From: Chloroflexota bacterium
GTDB lineage: Bacteria > Chloroflexota > UBA5177 > JANWHV01
DNA: 5,604 nt
Assembly (NCBI GenBank): GCA_025450255.1
Contig: JANWHV010000205.1
Coordinates: forward strand, 1-5,604
Reading direction: 5' to 3'
This document shows positions 5,072-5,604 of this stretch, piece by piece. Under the pieces are notes generated by a model that ran no database searches, was not told the origin of the DNA, and was given only the letters and a program-made list of their open reading frames with translations. The position numbers and the translations under genes were made by a program. The stretch's first letter is position 1; every line of letters begins with the position of its first letter.

Positions 5072-5526
5072 CTGGCCGCACCGGCCGCGTCCAGCACGGC
5101 ATCCAGGATCTTTTTGTAGCCGGTGCAACGACAAATGTTGCCGCTCAGCGCCACTTGCGCCTGATCGCGGGTTGGTTGCGGGTGCTCGCCCAGCAGCTTC
5201 GCGCCGGCCATCAACATGCCGGGAATGCAGTAGCCACACTGCACCGCGCCGCAATCAATAAACGATTGCTGCAGCGGATGCAGCGCATCGCCATTCGCCA
5301 GTCCCTCAATGGTAGTCAGACGCGCATTGTGGGCCTGTACGGCAGGTGAGAGGCACGACATCGCCGCCTGCCCGTTCAGCCACACGGTGCAGGCGCCGCA
5401 CTCGCCTTCCGCGCACCCTTCCTTGGTCCCAGTCAATCCGGCGTCGTCGCGCAGCAATTCGAGCATGGTCTTGTGCTGGACATTTTCAAACCGGTAGTCG
5501 CGCCCGTTAATTCGTGCGTGAACCAC
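5068..5526 (-). CDS. Molybdenum hydroxylase [2Fe-2S] iron-sulfur (small) subunit, CoxS/XdhC-type
   Basis: A 152-residue electron-transfer subunit carrying two [2Fe-2S] clusters between the Mo site and a FAD subunit. The N-terminal plant-ferredoxin domain has C38, C43, C46 and C58 (GCAEGECGACT...MSC). The C-terminal helical domain has C97, C100, C132 and C134 (QCGYC...NICRCTGY). An extra Cys at 92 is not a usual ligand. All eight ligands are intact and the length is normal (about 150-170). The chosen start is GTG 5526-5524, with GGAG at 5539-5536 and a 9-nt spacer; it gives the family-typical beginning VVHARINGRDYRFEN. The same frame stays open with no stop to the right edge, so a GTG at 5577 or a fusion to an upstream domain cannot be excluded. 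The TGA overlaps the start of the large subunit. The FAD subunit, usually adjacent, is not seen and may lie upstream. Confidence 0.94.
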   Translation of the reverse strand: MVHARINGRDYRFENVQHKTMLELLRDDAGLTGTKEGCAEGECGACTVWLNGQAAMSCLSPAVQAHNARLTTIEGLANGDALHPLQQSFIDCGAVQCGYCIPGMLMAGAKLLGEHPQPTRDQAQVALSGNICRCTGYKKILDAVLDAAGAAS

Positions 5527-5535
5527 CCCCGCGTA

Positions 5536-5539
5536 CTCC
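5536..5539 (-). promoter_or_regulatory. Ribosome binding site supporting the GTG 5526 start of the small subunit
   Basis: GGAG on the minus strand, 9 nt before the GTG at 5526. It is the main reason to prefer this start over the GTG at 5577, which has no clear site before it. Confidence 0.5.
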
Positions 5540-5604
5540 GGCCCCACGCCGGCGCATGCGCCTGTATCGAGTAGCACGTCCGCCGCGCCCAGGCCGTCCT
5601 CAAC

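Noticed and set aside
4004..5119. A 371-codon open frame on the plus strand
   Set aside because: It lies wholly antisense to the large subunit, whose Mo-cofactor motifs are clear. The translation is rich in Arg, His and Gly with no recognisable domain, as expected of a mirrored frame in GC-rich coding DNA.
5072..5254. Upstream extension of the large subunit to an ATG at 5254
   Set aside because: The 61 extra residues are a shifted reading of the small-subunit Cys motifs. Family members begin near the IGxSLPRxDxxxKVTG motif, which fits the TTG at 5071.
1..5604. CRISPR arrays, tRNA or rRNA genes, insertion sequences and attachment sites
   Set aside because: No regularly spaced repeats, tRNA-like cloverleaf, rRNA-like stretch, transposase-like frame or flanking direct repeats were seen on reading both strands.

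Overview
The window is a GC-rich bacterial segment, densely coding by eye. Features pointing to a free-living heterotroph are a periplasmic solute-binding protein with a signal peptide and a molybdenum hydroxylase operon. The phylum cannot be fixed from the sequence; soil or aquatic Chloroflexota, Proteobacteria or similar are all possible. Non-ATG starts are common: four of the five minus-strand genes appear to start with GTG or TTG.

Layout. (1) 1-468, minus: the first 156 residues of a family 5 (DppA/OppA-like) ABC transporter substrate-binding protein, cut by the window edge. (2) 469-959: a 491-bp divergent intergenic region with a LacI-family-type operator, an extended -10 promoter facing right, a possible promoter facing left, a 22-bp near-perfect palindrome and a 7-bp hairpin. 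(3) 960-2201, plus: a 413-residue protein that looks like a divergent NodB/polysaccharide-deacetylase-fold enzyme of unknown substrate. (4) 2204-5604, minus: an apparent operon read right to left. It holds a [2Fe-2S] small subunit (CoxS/XdhC type, 5526-5068), a molybdopterin-binding large subunit (xanthine dehydrogenase family, 5071-2921, start overlapping the small-subunit stop), a 49-residue ORF with near-ideal leucine-zipper heptads (2841-2692), and a stand-alone allophanate-hydrolase C-terminal-like (GGCT-fold) protein (2590-2204). The last gene converges on the NodB-like gene with two bases between the stop codons. A FAD subunit, expected for this enzyme class, is not in the window and would most likely lie beyond position 5604.

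How the genes may work together (inference). An ABC importer brings in a small organic, possibly nitrogen-containing, compound. The molybdenum hydroxylase oxidises it, and the allophanate-hydrolase-like protein suggests a later urea, carbamate or amide step. A LacI-type repressor may tie the transporter and the NodB-like hydrolase to substrate availability. The large-subunit motif (GAFRGFG, not the CO-dehydrogenase loop) excludes aerobic CO dehydrogenase but does not identify the substrate. The least explained parts are the micro-ORF with the zipper, the paired palindromes in the divergent region and the NodB-like enzyme.
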